From the NCBI GenBank assembly GCA_964034945.1, contig OZ035960.1, forward strand, positions 16,525,403 through 16,589,402: a stretch of 64,000 nucleotides of DNA, written 5' to 3'. The first letter of the stretch is position 1, and each line of letters starts with the position of its first letter. Made by a program: the position numbers and the translations under genes. Source of the DNA: Chrysopilus asiliformis. Lineage: Eukaryota; Arthropoda; Insecta; Diptera; Rhagionidae. The notes under the pieces are model-generated. The model made no database searches and had not been told where the DNA came from. It worked only from the letters and a program-made list of their open reading frames with translations. Of this stretch, positions 11,497 to 23,403 are shown in pieces.

Positions 11497-11976
11497 CACA
11501 GGGACTATATTGGCTTTTATTTCTGGTATGACAGCTGGTAAGCCTTTTAGTCGCAATCTGTCAAGTTTGTTTGGTGGGCAAATTCTGGTAAAACAGTTCA
11601 GTAGGCGAAATGTCAGTGAGCAGGAAACAACAAATTATGGTTGCCAAAATATTGGCTTTAAAACGTCTGGAAAAGAACTAATCTACCCTTTGCCCTGTCA
11701 AATCGACTCTCTTGTAATATCTAGAATGTGCATTCCATTCAAAATTCCTTTTCTCGTAAAAGAATGATAAGCTCCAATATATCTTTTCTCAAAAATTTAG
11801 TTTCCGCCATTTTAATTTGGTTGCCTGTCAAAATCTGGTATACCAGCGCTGTCTACGAAAATGGTATACCAGCACTGTCTTACCAGAAAACCTGGTAAAC
11901 CAGATTGGTCCACACTGGCTTTTTAGCAAACAGTTTTGCTGGTACGACAGAAATAAAAGTCAATGTAGTCCCTGTG
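11497..11976. mobile_element. 480-bp MITE with TTA target duplication
   Basis: The ends CACAGGGACTATATTGGC and the inverse of CACAGGGACTACATTGAC form inverted repeats of about 39 bp. Direct TTA copies flank it (11494-11496, 11977-11979). A 3-bp TTA duplication is the PIF/Harbinger signature. Short ORFs inside are not recognisable proteins. Confidence 0.85.
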
Positions 11977-14221
11977 TTAGAGATATAAAATATATGGTGT
12001 GAGAAGAGAGGACCATTATAAATGTCAGAACAAAACTGAGCTTAAAATTAAGCAAGCTCTCGAATTTAAGACCAAGTTGGCGAAAAATTTTCGTTTGTCG
12101 TTGAAAGTTTTAATTTTTGAGCAAACAAGCGCATAAAAAAATTTAATGTTTTTCTCGAATCGTTTAGTTTTTCGTAAACAATAAAAGAAAAATCGTTTTT
12201 GCGATAGTTAACTCTAAGGACTTTTTTAAATTTAACGCCACTACAGGAAATATTTTCGGTTTAATTTTTGATTCAAGGAAATACAATACGTTTTTCTGTG
12301 CCCTTTTCGCGCAGTTTTTATGCCAATTGCACATTCTCTCCATCTCACTGATGTGTCGTTCATTTTTTTCATTTTCACCATTTTCAGACAATTTGAAGTG
12401 TTGTCAGATAATACCTTTAGGACTCGAAAACGACTACACCGATTTTTTCTAAATTTCAGAACGACCTTATTAGTATTATAGGCATGTTTTATGGTATAAG
12501 CTAGGCCAAAGTTTCACTTCCATGCTTCCCCCTTCCTTCCTATGGAGCCACTTTACTCCTTCTCTGTTAATTACACTCCTTCTGTGATAATTATTTCTCT
12601 GCTAATTGCACTCTTTCTCTGACAGCTAATTGCAATCTTTCTCTGACTCTTTTTCTAACAGTTGTCTCTCCTTTGACGCGGTATCACAAATTTTTCTAAT
12701 GCTTCACTATTTTGTAAACTTTTGAGATAGTCAATTGAGACCTGAAAATTTCCAGTAACATTCTTAAAGAGTCTACCAAGAAAATCTTGCAAAGAAAAAA
12801 AAATCAAATATTCAAAATTCATGAACATGTGTGTGACCCCTTAAATAAATATGAGCGGACCATAACGTTTTAGACTATAATTCTCCATAAGTAAATTTTT
12901 GCATGATTTTCTTCTAGGGCATCGGTATTAGGAATATCTAAAACCACAAAAAAAAAGATCTTTTCGAACAATTGCATTAGTTTACATAGGGAGCTATATT
13001 TAAACTTCACATGTAAATACAAAAATTCGAATATTTGCTTGGTGTGAAAAACATATTAAATGTTTTTTCAATATCACAGATTTGTTGTTGGAACAGTACC
13101 AAAACTCACAAAATTAAAATCATTCTTTTTACAATGGAAAAATACGGGTTAATCGAATATTGCTAAAAACGATAACGAATTTCATCAAAAACTTTGAGAA
13201 CCACTGATATTACTAATTCCCAACGAACCCAAACACTTGTAATGATTTACAACTCTCTAATATTGAAATGTGAAAAATTATCCGAACGTATTGTTTGATT
13301 TTTCATTGGTATTTGTTAAAATTTTTGAAGAAAATAGAAAACACAACTCCCTAATTAAGATCTTATCGCTAGTTAGAAATTTTCAAATTGTATGTGATCC
13401 ATACATGCACATAGTGGGAAAAGCATTGCGGTCAAATGGTGGATTTTATGGTTTATAAACCAACATGGCTCGATCTCTTTTATTACTATGTATAGTCTGG
13501 CTAACGAGCAGTACTGGGAAATGGAATTTTCCTTCTTTTGCAAAGTCATTTGTCTGTAAGATTAAGTTAATAAGTCTTTTAGTAAATGTCCAAGTCAAGG
13601 CTAGTACCTAACCGAAAAACGTGGTGATGTCATCGAAATCATCACCATCAAACATCAGTAGTTACAAGATTTTTAAATATCCCCGAACCCCCCACTATCC
13701 GAGAATGTGAAAAAAAAACTAAAACTAACTATAACGAACTTCGTCATTCAGCAAAAGTTGCTAGATCGGGTCCAACCCAAATCAAATCCAATTCCAGTGA
13801 ATCAAGCCTGAAAAACTTGAATGTATCTTGAATCTGAAAAACTTGAATGTATCTTGAATCTTGGCTCATTTTGTGTGAAAATTTCGTATCTTACAGACGC
13901 GACGCGTGGAATTCGCAGTTTATATCTGAGTTTGCTGAATAGGCAGCTGAAAACGATAGTTAGGCTTTCGTAACTAGTGTTGGTTACTGGTATTCGGGTA
14001 TTTTAAATCGCAGAAAGCTTTTGATATCCGTGGAGTAGGGGTCTAAAATCACGCTGAGATCGAGAGTTGTTGATGTTTTGATCTTTTCATTGGTGCCAGT
14101 CAGAAAATACCACCTGTCCAGTTTGTATTGAATTTTAACATTGGCATTGGTGTTAATTAATTTCTGTTACCTGTATTCTTTGCAAATATCAGTGAATCAA
14201 AAAAAAAAATAGTCAAACATA
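11977..14221. other. Intergenic, no gene recognised
   Basis: AT-rich sequence between the esterase-like array and the first Ly6 gene. It contains short pyrimidine-rich repeats (about 12540-12680, 'ctctgctaattgcactcttt' variants) and a 26-bp tandem duplication at about 13810-13862 ('cttgaatgtatcttgaatct'). The last 200 bases probably hold the 5' UTR of the gene starting at 14222. Confidence 0.45.
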
Positions 14222-15338
14222 ATGTTGGCCAAAGGTGTTCTTTTATGTGTAGTGCTTGTGCTATGCTTGCACATGGGTAAGTCGAATTAAAAAAAATAAT
14301 GCATTTAAAAGAGTTTATGTTAATTGACCCGATATAGTATATTATAACTAAAGTGTTTCAATATCCGAATGCCCATTCAGAGGAGTGGTTTTGCAATAGT
14401 ACATGCCACATACAACGCTATGGGCAATTAGCCAAATACGCGTACTTTTATTTATGCCAATTAAATTCAATTTTGATTTGCTTATTGATTAATTTTTCCA
14501 GTATCTACTTAATTCATATTTTGTTTTCCTTTTGTGATTTTTCTTCATTTTCCTTTTCTATAATTGTGTTGTTTTTTTCTTGTTGTTGTGATTTAACTTC
14601 TGTTTAGGTGAATCAATTCGCTGCTGGGAGTGTCAGTCCGACATTAACAACGACTGTGGAAATCCTTTCGATGGCAAATCCGTTGCAATGGTCGATTGCG
14701 CGGTACGCAGACCACCAAATTACCTGAGGGCCGGCCGTGCTAACAAATGTTCCAAGATGGTCCGCCAAAGTAAGTTCTCAATTAAATTTTCTATCGTTAA
14801 TTTCATGATTTTCTTCTTGGTCATCACATCACGGTTACTTGTTTTTTTTACAATGGTTTTTTTAAATAGAAATGATCTTACGCGCTTCGAATTACGTAAT
14901 CTCCGGTATACATATGAACAAAACTGGCTAATAAGAAATACTTTTGTGTTTCTTTTTGGTTCTGTATTTTCTCATGTGAGAAAACAAGCTACGCATGTAG
15001 GCTGTAAATAATTATCGTTAGAAGATCTTGTAAACTGACCAAGAATATCGTCATCATCAAAATAGAAGAAGAACATAATTATGATATATGCTATAATTTT
15101 TTCTCTTTTTTTCTGTGCAATTTTCTTAGTTGGATCACGGGAGATCATCTACAGATCGTGCTTCTTTGAAGATCCAAATGTCTTTACTGGAGATTGCATG
15201 AAGGACCCAATCAATGATCCACATGTCGAATTCAGATCCTGCTCGGTCTGCGACGGAGACTACTGTAATTCGGCAACGAAAACATACGCCGCTACTGGTG
15301 CCGTCCTCACCTTCGTACTAGGTCGGTTATTTGCCTAA
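14222..15338 (+). CDS. Ly6/uPAR three-finger protein, 141 aa (gene A)
   Basis: Exons: 14222-14276, 14608-14769, 15130-15338; both introns are phase 1. Exon 1 codes a hydrophobic signal peptide (MLAKGVLLCVVLVLCLHM). The mature part starts CWEC and carries ten cysteines in the Ly6 order: CxxC, DC, DC, KC, SC, DC, CxxC and a final C-N ('DYCNSATK'). The C-terminal tail 'GAVLTFVLGRLFA' is hydrophobic with small residues before it, as for GPI attachment. In insects such proteins act at the cell surface as channel or receptor modulators or in septate-junction assembly; which applies here is unknown. It is the first of two plus-strand members separated from the rest of the cluster by transposon-rich DNA. 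Confidence 0.92.
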
Positions 15339-16970
15339 AAAAATCGGTTTAGCCGTATTAAAGCTGTTGCGTTGTAAGATCGTGTACAAAAATTTGAACA
15401 AAAATTAAATTTTTGTTAAGGCAACATTTCTATTTAATTCAACATTTCAAAAGCTTTCCAACAAAAATTGTTTTTTTTTATGAATTTTTTCAATCGAACA
15501 AAACAGATTCAATTTAAATTATTTTTTTCAATTAGTTTTAAGTGAGTACCGAAACCCAGCCTAAAGAAACCGCATTTGAACTTTTTCAGAATCTTATAAT
15601 TGGTGCTAAAAGTAATTATAAGTTGAATTTGTTAGACAATTATAGCCGACGTTTAAATAAAGTTCTTTTTTTTTATTACAAATATAAATATTTTTTTTTC
15701 CTCTCCTGTTCTTTTGTCTTAATTATCTCCCAGTATTATGAATATTTAAGAAAAATTTAACAATGTGCATCATCATGGAGGAAACTGCGGAAAATTATGG
15801 AAAATTCTATTGTGTTGCGTTAATTAAATAACATTGAATTAAATTATTACCGTGCGTGTCTAAAGGCAACGTGACATAATGGTTTTTGCTTGTGAACTAT
15901 ACGGCATAACAAACAAATAGTGTTACGACGAGAGTATATAACACACATAGGTGGACTTAATGCGCAGTAAAGTTCACCTTTTGCCTATAGTGGGTATCAT
16001 CTCACATGTTTTTCAAGTTTGGTTTTTACAGATTTTTTTATTCATGTTTTTCGCCTGCTTTCCGTTGCGCTTGAGAGATTTGGATTAGTAGTGGATTTCC
16101 AATCTGTTGGCCATTATTTGTAAACAAATAGCTTGTTGATGATTTTTTGATGTTCATATGAAAATTGCAGCTACAAACGAAAACATCTTGTGGCTCTCAA
16201 TCTGTGCACCGAAATATTTGATCATTTGATTGAACAAAATTTTCGCAAAAAAACAATTGATATGATTATTTGGATTATAACTGAAACACATCTTAATACG
16301 TTGACTGCCAAACAAATTTTGAAAATGTTTAAAGGAAATGCCACTGCATGTAGACCTATAGAATGTATATATTTATGAATACATGTATGTATGTCGAATG
16401 TATACATGTTGAATGTAGACCTGGCTATCAAAAATTATAACTGGGGCCCCTCATGAAACTTAGTGAATCAGATATGATAGCCATGGCAGTCAATGTGTTA
16501 ATTCAGGCACGCACTGCGAAGGTAAGTTCGTAGAGTGACTCTAAACTGGCAATTTGAGATTTTAAAGTAGGTACGTAAAATCCATGAAAATGAGTCTTAA
16601 GTAGTCTTATGTATAAGCAGACTTCGATGGTGTCGCCATTCCACATGCTTACACCATTACAGTGCGCGTCCGTAATTAATTAGTGTTGTAAAACACGCAA
16701 ATTCAAAATAAATGTATCTATTGGTGTGTTTACGTCAAAGAAAGTTCGTGAAATTTTTACAAAAATGTCCATCGAATGTTCTTTTACAAAAAAGCCTTTC
16801 CGGTAATTTAACAGATTTCATATTTCATTAGCCTAAAATTTTTCATTCTGTGATGAATTGCATTTCGAAAGGAAGCTTTTGATTCAAATGCAATACAACA
16901 CTTCACTTCAAAACAACCGTTCCAAAGTTCTAAACCAGAACAATGATCCATGAAAAATATCCAAATCATA
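15339..16970. other. Intergenic, no gene recognised
   Basis: AT-rich 3' flank of gene A. Two plus-strand ORFs of 60-70 codons (near 15542 and 16190) have no signal peptide, cysteine pattern or family motif and are probably chance. Confidence 0.4.
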
Positions 16971-17164
16971 GGGCGCGTTTAGACTGGTGCTAAGTTGGCA
17001 GTTTTTTTTAATGTAGCGCCGGTATAAATGCGTTCTGCTTCAGCAATGATTGCCAGCTTAGCAGTGGTATTTTTTAGAAAATTACAGTAAAATTGACAGT
17101 GCACGCAATAGACATTTCTAGTTTAGCACCGCCAGATTGGCAGTGCTAAGGTATAAACGCGCCC
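16971..17164. mobile_element. 194-bp MITE with GGGCGCGTTTA ends
   Basis: The left end GGGCGCGTTTAGACTGGTGC is matched by 'gtataaacgcgccc' at the right end; inner repeats 'gctaagttggcag' and 'ttggcagtgctaag' also pair in part. No clear target duplication is visible. Confidence 0.7.
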
Positions 17165-17556
17165 AATATTCATTTCAAAACCTATGGTATCAAAATTAAT
17201 CAATAAACAATGCACCTCGGCTTTTCATGAAGCATTAACCAAGAGAGCACCGAATACACATCGGTCAATGTACTTTGTGCCCGCCATAAGCCCATAATAT
17301 TTCATATACCCATAATATTTCATATAGCTATAATATTTCAGCCAACAAAAATACCTTAGGTAGACAATTTCATCCGAAATTGCTTGCTAACGCATAATTG
17401 CTTGCCAACGCACGCGACAAGCGCCACTGAATTTTTTGCACTTTTGTCGAGAATGCAATTTTTGTCCTTCCAGTAATATAATTAGGCCAATTGTTTGAAA
17501 GGTACAACGTGATCTGGATTTCCCCCACCATAAATGAACTGAGTCAGGAAGGCTAA

Positions 17557-18094
17557 TGCCGGAGACACATGTGAAGAATTTTGCATGCAGCGCAGTTAGA
17601 ATACACAGGTTTATATGAAGGAGCCCACACGTAAATTCTGCATGCAGCGCAGAGCTGCACCATGTCTCTATTTCTAATTTCTCTGCGCAGAATTAGTGAT
17701 CCCAACTGAGGATTCTTGTTTGGTGTTTGGCAAAATCGCCTGTTAGCAAAGAGACTATGGACTAGATTCGTACACAGGGAAAACGAAAGTTTGACATTTG
17801 GTAAGAACGATTTTTGGCGAAGAACAAGTCTCAGTTTTAAGTAGAAAATATTCAATACTTTGTGTTCACGTTATCTATGTCTTTCAGGAACATGAGGTGG
17901 TCCATCCATTTCCAAAGGTGATCCATCCATTTCCAATACAAAAATTGATTGTTTCGAATGAATTCAATCAATTCTTCTTCCATTGTTGACAGCAGCCGAT
18001 GCGATGAAATGACAAAAAAAATCTGCTCATGTGTCTCAGCTGCAGATCTGCAAGCAGCGCTGCATGCAGAAATTCTGCACATGTGTCTCCGGCA
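17557..18094. mobile_element. 538-bp MITE with TAA target duplication
   Basis: The ends TGCCGGAGACACATGTG and its inverse are flanked by TAA on both sides (17554-17556, 18095-18097), as for PIF/Harbinger elements. The ORFs of about 100 codons on the minus strand lie within it and show no transposase motif. Confidence 0.85.
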
Positions 18095-19487
18095 TAAGAA
18101 AATGTTAAGGTCTGATTCAGGGGTCAGTTCTCTTTTTAAGGGGGACTGTCGCAAGTGAGTTTTTCCGTATAGGGGGCGTTGAAAAAAACAAAAATTAAAG
18201 TAGATATAAATAGTTAAAAGTATTGTTGAGTATTGTAAAAAATATTGTTTATTGTTCAGAATAAAGCTAAGAAAATAGTAAAGATTATCGTTGAGGGTGG
18301 TTAAGAGCGGGGTTTAAGGTTTTGGTTTCAAAGTGTTACTTAGAATTTAATTTAAAGTTTTGCTGAAAACTTTTTCAACATAGGACAGTTTCAAATATTT
18401 TCTGGAAAAGATTTCTAGGTGAGTGTCACAGTTCGAAGCTAATTTTTTTCATAATTTTTTCCCACATGCGAAAAAAAATGTTGAGAATCACTAGATTTTT
18501 GAATAATTGATCAATTAGGCGATTAATGAATCAACATTTGTGAACAAGAAATTTATATGTAAAATTGCACTTCCATAACCTTGACTAAAAGTCGCTGTAC
18601 TACTAAAGCTGCCAAAAACAATAATAGAAATTCAAATTCTATTAAATTATGACATCCGAAAACGTTGGTAATTAGTGTGAACCATTGTTCAAGTTAAACA
18701 TAAATTTAAGAATACTCAGTAACTTCCCAATAACATTTATGAATAATAAACGTTCCACAAAGCAAAAAAAAAAATCTTTTATATGACATAACTTAAGCTA
18801 AATGACCTAACATCATTTGATATCCGAATGGCGTTTAATAACAGACTTCAGTTTTTCTTCAATTTATTTAATTTTTGTCCACTTCAAAGTCGTGAATTAA
18901 TCATCAAAAATGCTACTGTGAAGATTTCTGTTGATTCAATTTTCGAATTAATATACATACATGTGTTTGCTAGAATTTTATGATTAATAAAAATTTTTTA
19001 ATAACAATTTTACACTCGTTTACATAAGTAATTTTTAAAAATGAACGTTTTTTTTTCAAAATTTTTTATTAAACTTTTTTTTAAGTTTTGCAAAAAAACG
19101 TAATAAATATAGTTTTTTGTGTGGTATGAAATATTTTTTTGTTTATATCACAAAAAAGTTAATATTATGAAATAACATTCATTTGGACAAAAAAATCATG
19201 AATACCAAACAGAATGTGACATTTAGTAAGTAATGAGTACTCTTGGGAACCCAGTCTCGCTAATTTTCGGCAATAATAAAAAAAGTTTCGCTAATTCTGC
19301 TTGTAGCTTAGTCAAAAAAATTCAAGAATTATCTAATTTATTAAATCAAAAAAAAATAAATCAAAAATAGAAAAGTGTTGTTAACACAATCCATTTAATA
19401 AAAGATTGTCACAAAAATATGCACATTTAAATCAATATGAGTCATTCAAATAATATCCAAAAAACTGGTTTTAATTTTTCATTATTA
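18095..19487. other. Intergenic, nothing recognised
   Basis: Very AT-rich with many A and T runs. No gene, inverted repeat or simple repeat of note was found. Confidence 0.4.
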
Positions 19488-19499
19488 AGCGCAGTATTA

Positions 19500-19883
19500 T
19501 GCTACATTTACACGAATGACAAATTTGTCATTTTTTTCTTGTCATTATGTTAATTCCCGTGTAAATGGCATAATTTTTGTAATTTTTTCTGTCAGAAAAT
19601 GTCAATCTCTCACAAAAGAATGAACTTGTCCATTCTTTTATGCCAGATTGTCATTCGTGCAAACGCAATATTAGTTATGACAACTTTAGTATTCAACTTT
19701 TGTCATAACTAATATTGCGTTTGCACGAATGACAATCTGGCATAAAAGAATGGACAAGTTCATTCTTTTATGAGAGATTGACATTTTCTGACAGAAAAAA
19801 TTACAAAAATTATGCCATTTACACGGGAATTAACATAATGACAAAAAAAAAATGACAAATTTGTCATTCGTGTAAATGTAGCA
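19500..19883. mobile_element. 384-bp near-perfect palindromic foldback, TTA duplication
   Basis: Arms of about 180 bp, from TGCTACATTTACACGAATGA to its inverse at the right, are almost exactly complementary around a spacer of about 20 bases. Direct TTA copies flank it (19497-19499, 19884-19886). It carries no coding capacity. Confidence 0.93.
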
Positions 19884-19910
19884 TTACATTTGGCAACTTT
19901 CGGGCTTACT

Positions 19911-20363
19911 AGTAATCCACACCTGCCTTGAATCCCGTCACATGTTATGTCTAGTGAAGATTGAAAAGTCAGCTGTTACAACAGAAAAGTCTGACAGTTT
20001 TTGCTGACATCTTTGCTAACAGAAATGGTAACAGAAATGGAATTTAAGATGGCGGATTCTAATTTTTCACGTGCCGGTTTATAAACGAATGCTGTTTAAA
20101 AGTAATTTTTACAAAGAAATGATTTGAAAAAGGCATCGTGGGAGCAGCTGGAGGCCGAATTTAATTTTAGTGCGGAGATTTTAAAGAAAAAAGTGAAATC
20201 ACAGATCGTCATATTTACTACTCTGAGTTGTTTATTGCTCAACGCATTTCTGGAACTGAAACGTCATGCCAGAATCAGCAGCCCACCTACGTCACAACAG
20301 AATTTTCTAATGACATTTATGTTAACAGTCCTGTCAACGTTTCTGGCAGGTCTGGATGGCGTG
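19911..20363. mobile_element. 453-bp insert with TTACT duplication and a transposase-like scrap
   Basis: TTACT occurs on both sides (19906-19910, 20364-20368), and the related element at 53 kb shows the uninterrupted site (GGGCTTACTTAAGCC). The ends are AGTAATCCACACCTGCC and the inverse of AGTAACACGCCATCCAG, an imperfect inverted repeat. A frame open from 20106 reads SWEQLEAEFNFSAEILKKK, which resembles the helix-rich start of MADF/Myb-like DNA-binding domains carried by PIF elements; there is no ATG, and the frame runs across the insertion junction, so it is a relic at best. Confidence 0.6.
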
Positions 20364-20660
20364 TTACTTAAGCCGATTTTCGGGAGAAACGACTGCGGAG
20401 ATGTAAGGGAAAAGTTGCCACTCCAAATCATGGCTTATGACCGTGATCACATTGGCGGAACGAAAACTAAAAATTTCAGTTCCAGTGTAATAGAAACGAC
20501 GTGTGATTGGCTACCTATTCCACTTGTTTCGAAAAAATCATTCGCGTTGTAGACGCCAAAGCGTGCGCATCTCGATTAGTTTTTATTCACGTGTGCTATA
20601 TTTATTTATGAAAAATTCTACCCTTTTATTGTCTTTATACAATCAGTAATATTATAAAAA

Positions 20661-20705
20661 TCATACTAATATATAAAAATGAGTTGGTGTCTGTCTGTCT
20701 GTCTA

Positions 20706-20756
<51 letters not shown>

Positions 20757-21034
20757 GTCTGTCTTTCACGCAAAAACGGCTGAACCGATTGACTTGAAAT
20801 TTGGCATGAGTGTCTGTGGTAGTTCTGGTTCCAACATAGGTATACGGAAAAGTAGCGTGAGGGGTGGGGAGAGTAAGGGGAGGGGGTAAAGTGATTTCGA
20901 AACTTAGTTTTTGCGCTATGTTACTCTTTCGCGGAAAACTACCGAGCCGATTGGCCTGAAGTTTAGCTTTAACATTGACCATAAAAAAAAAATTTGAAAA
21001 AACTTAACCCGGCAACGACGGGTATGCAAGCTAG
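20661..21034 (+). mobile_element. Helitron-like non-autonomous copy, 374 bp
   Basis: It begins TCATACTAATATATAAAAAT, contains a (CTGT)n tract (20696-20765), then 'gacttgaaatttggcatgag', and ends with hairpin ACCCG/CGGGT, 'tatgcaag', CTAG (21031-21034). The 5' TC and 3' CTAG both fit Helitrons. Long minus-strand ORFs across it come from the simple repeat. Confidence 0.68.
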
Positions 21035-21234
21035 TTATTAATAAATTAAATTTGGCCCCACAATCCTACGAAATTCCGATAAATTATCTCTGACCACGAT
21101 GTTGCTGAAATAAAAATGGCCCAGTTTTCATTTGTTCCACTTGTCTGTGTGGGATTCTGTTTATCTCGTGTAATCACAAGAGGTCCAAGCAGTCGGTTTA
21201 TTCAGTCCGTGTGTAATCATAGTCTTGGGGAATG

Positions 21235-21330
21235 ACAATAGATTTTTAAAAAAAAAATACTACGTCACACTTTTAGGGGGGTGGGGGATTTGCAGTAGTA
21301 AACTCTAACAAAAAATCGCAGAAAAATTCA
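21235..21330. repeat. Fragment of a G-rich dispersed repeat
   Basis: The run 'tactacgtcacactttta' followed by a G-rich block and 'gtagtaaactctaacaaaaa' resembles 57757-57915 ('aatacatcacacttttatg' and G-rich block). The copies are too worn to set borders. Confidence 0.4.
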
Positions 21331-22699
21331 ATTTAATTTTTTTTAAAATGAATACTTTTAATACAAAGGAGTGCGGACCAGGAGAGAGGGGTGCTGGGAG
21401 GGGGTGTGAGGTGGAGGAGGGCGGGTCAGAAAAACTTATTTTGGAGACAGTTCAGGGACGTATTTTGGAGACAGTTCCCAGCTCCCTCCTGAAATCATTT
21501 GTTTTGAAATATCGAAATCATACTACGAGTATAAGCGAGGCAAACATAGCAACCTAAATATCACCATTATTTAATAAATCATACTTACATTGAAATAAAT
21601 TATTATATAATAAGTAATTATGGACAATATAATCAAACAAAAGTACTTGAATAAAGGAAATTTGCATAACAAACCATATTTAATCAAAAGTACCCGACGT
21701 CTCTCCGACATAAATTTTCCTTCTGCCATAATTTTCCGGTAATTTATTAAAGTGTTCGTTTCGATTGAACGTTTCACCATTTTCCACTTTCGAATTTTCA
21801 CCCCGTTCAGTACGATGTGAGCCTTAAAACACGATAGTTAAGGGATACAGGACAACAAATTTATTCAATTCAGTGAGACTTGTTCAAACGCGGTCAATAA
21901 AAATCCTTTTCATGGCATTAAGTGCGGTTTTTTTATGTCAATAGGAGTGTGGCGTTCCGAACGAACAACTTAATTTCTATTTTTAGTTTCACACGAATTC
22001 CTTATTTATTTAGTAACCTGTTGTTACATCGATAGTGATAGTAGCGGAGAACAAAACCTAAACAACATATTTATTGTGATTAAAAAATTGTTTTTGCTTG
22101 TAAAATATATAAAATTTGTGGAAAATTTTGATTTTTGAGTGGTTGATTATAACAGTTTTAAACCTTAAGTAAACTCAAACTAGAACACTTTAATTTTTGG
22201 AAAAAAATGCCTTGAATTTGGGTGAAATTTATAATAACCAAACAAAAGATTCAGGCTTGATTTTTTTTTTGTAAAAATAATAATTAAATTTAACCAAAAT
22301 AAACTGGAAAAAGATCCATACGTCATATATTTGCTTACTCAAACAATTCATTAGTATTCAAACGTAATTTATGTCACGGTTGAACACATTTTAAAATTTT
22401 CTTTTTTAACTACCATTCAAAAGTTTAATGATGGATTTGTCGTACAACATTATGATACATTTTTTTGTTATTGTTTGGCACATATGTACACGCCTAGAAT
22501 GAGATAAATTTATGCAAATTTAACTCAAAATTACTGTACAATAATTTAATTAAATTGAAGAATTTATAATTTTTAATGAAAGTTAAGTACCTAATTGAAT
22601 CTTATTGTAGTCACATAAATTTCTAGTTTAATATAGGGGTTGTCCATAGGCAAGTGAAAGGCGGTTCCCGGTAGGTTGACGGTACTAGCGGTACTAAAT
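21331..22699. other. Intergenic, no gene recognised
   Basis: It holds a G-rich stretch at 21370-21430 and otherwise AT-rich DNA. Bases about 22632-22690 resemble the 'ggggctatccataa' repeat at 57757. No coding region is supported. Confidence 0.4.
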
Positions 22700-22759
22700 C
22701 CCATATGAAATATAAGAATAGCTACAATTACCAGGGGCCAATCATCAAATACTCTATAT

Positions 22760-23403
22760 CAGTGCTCCGTAACCAGCGTGCCGCGGTAAACATTTCAAAA
22801 AGCTATTTAATAATTCTTTCGTCATACTAATATATAAAAATGAGTTGGTGTCTGTCTGTCTGTCTGTCTGTTCCTCTTTCACGCAAAAACAGCTGAACCG
22901 ATTGACTTGAAATTTGGCATGAGTGTCTGTGGTAGTTCTGGTTCCAACATAGACATACGGAAAGTAGCGTGAGGGGTGGGGGAGTAAGGGGAGGGGGTAA
23001 AGTGATTTCGAAACTTAGTTTTTGCGCTCTGTTACTCTTTCGCGGGAAAGCTACTGAACCGATTGGCCTTTGGCATAGATGTTCGTCGGGGGTCCAGCCC
23101 CAACATAGACCCATTAAAAAGTAGCCCGAGAGGTGGTGGAGAGGGTAAAGTGATCTTGAAACTTAGCTCTTCCTCTATGTTACCCTTTCGCGGGGAAACT
23201 ACCGAGCCGATTGGCCTGAAGTTTAGCTCCAACATAGACCATAAAAAAAAAATTCGAAAAAACTTAACCCGGCAACGACGGGTATGCAAGCTAGTTATAA
23301 ATATTTTATACACAAATTTTTTTATATTTTCTTTTGTGGTGTGCCCCGGATTTCCAGAAAAAAAATTGGTGTGCCGTATGCAAATAACGGTTGCGGAGCA
23401 CTG
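22760..23403. mobile_element. hAT-like element with perfect 8-bp target duplication
   Basis: The ends CAGTGCTCCGTAACC and GGTTGCGGAGCACTG are inverted repeats. The 8-bp CTCTATAT is duplicated exactly at 22752-22759 and 23404-23411, the hallmark of hAT transposition. A Helitron-like copy occupies most of its interior. No transposase coding remains. Confidence 0.9.
22822..23294 (+). mobile_element. Helitron-like copy nested in the hAT-like element
   Basis: It starts TCATACTAATATATAAAAAT and ends with the ACCCG/CGGGT hairpin and CTAG (23291-23294). It is about 100 bp longer than the 20661 copy because an internal block ('gcgtgaggggtgggggagta' to 'ctatgttaccctttcgcggg') is partly repeated. Confidence 0.68.

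Larger units (their letters stand above)
19488..20560. mobile_element. Harbinger-like element carrying two later insertions
   Basis: The left end AGCGCAGTATTAC... follows TTA (19485-19487) and resembles the end of the intact relative at 53113-53474 (read in reverse: GCGCGGTATTACAC). It is split by a palindromic element (19500-19883) and again by a 453-bp insert (19911-20363). After the second insert the sequence resumes 'taagccgattttcgggagaa', exactly as in the relative. I could not find the right end, so 20560 is approximate. Confidence 0.65.

Noticed and set aside
20124..20552. 142-codon ORF, first taken as a PIF-associated DNA-binding protein
   Set aside because: It has no ATG and crosses the junction between the 453-bp insert and its host element, so the second half is unrelated sequence. 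Kept only as a transposon relic.
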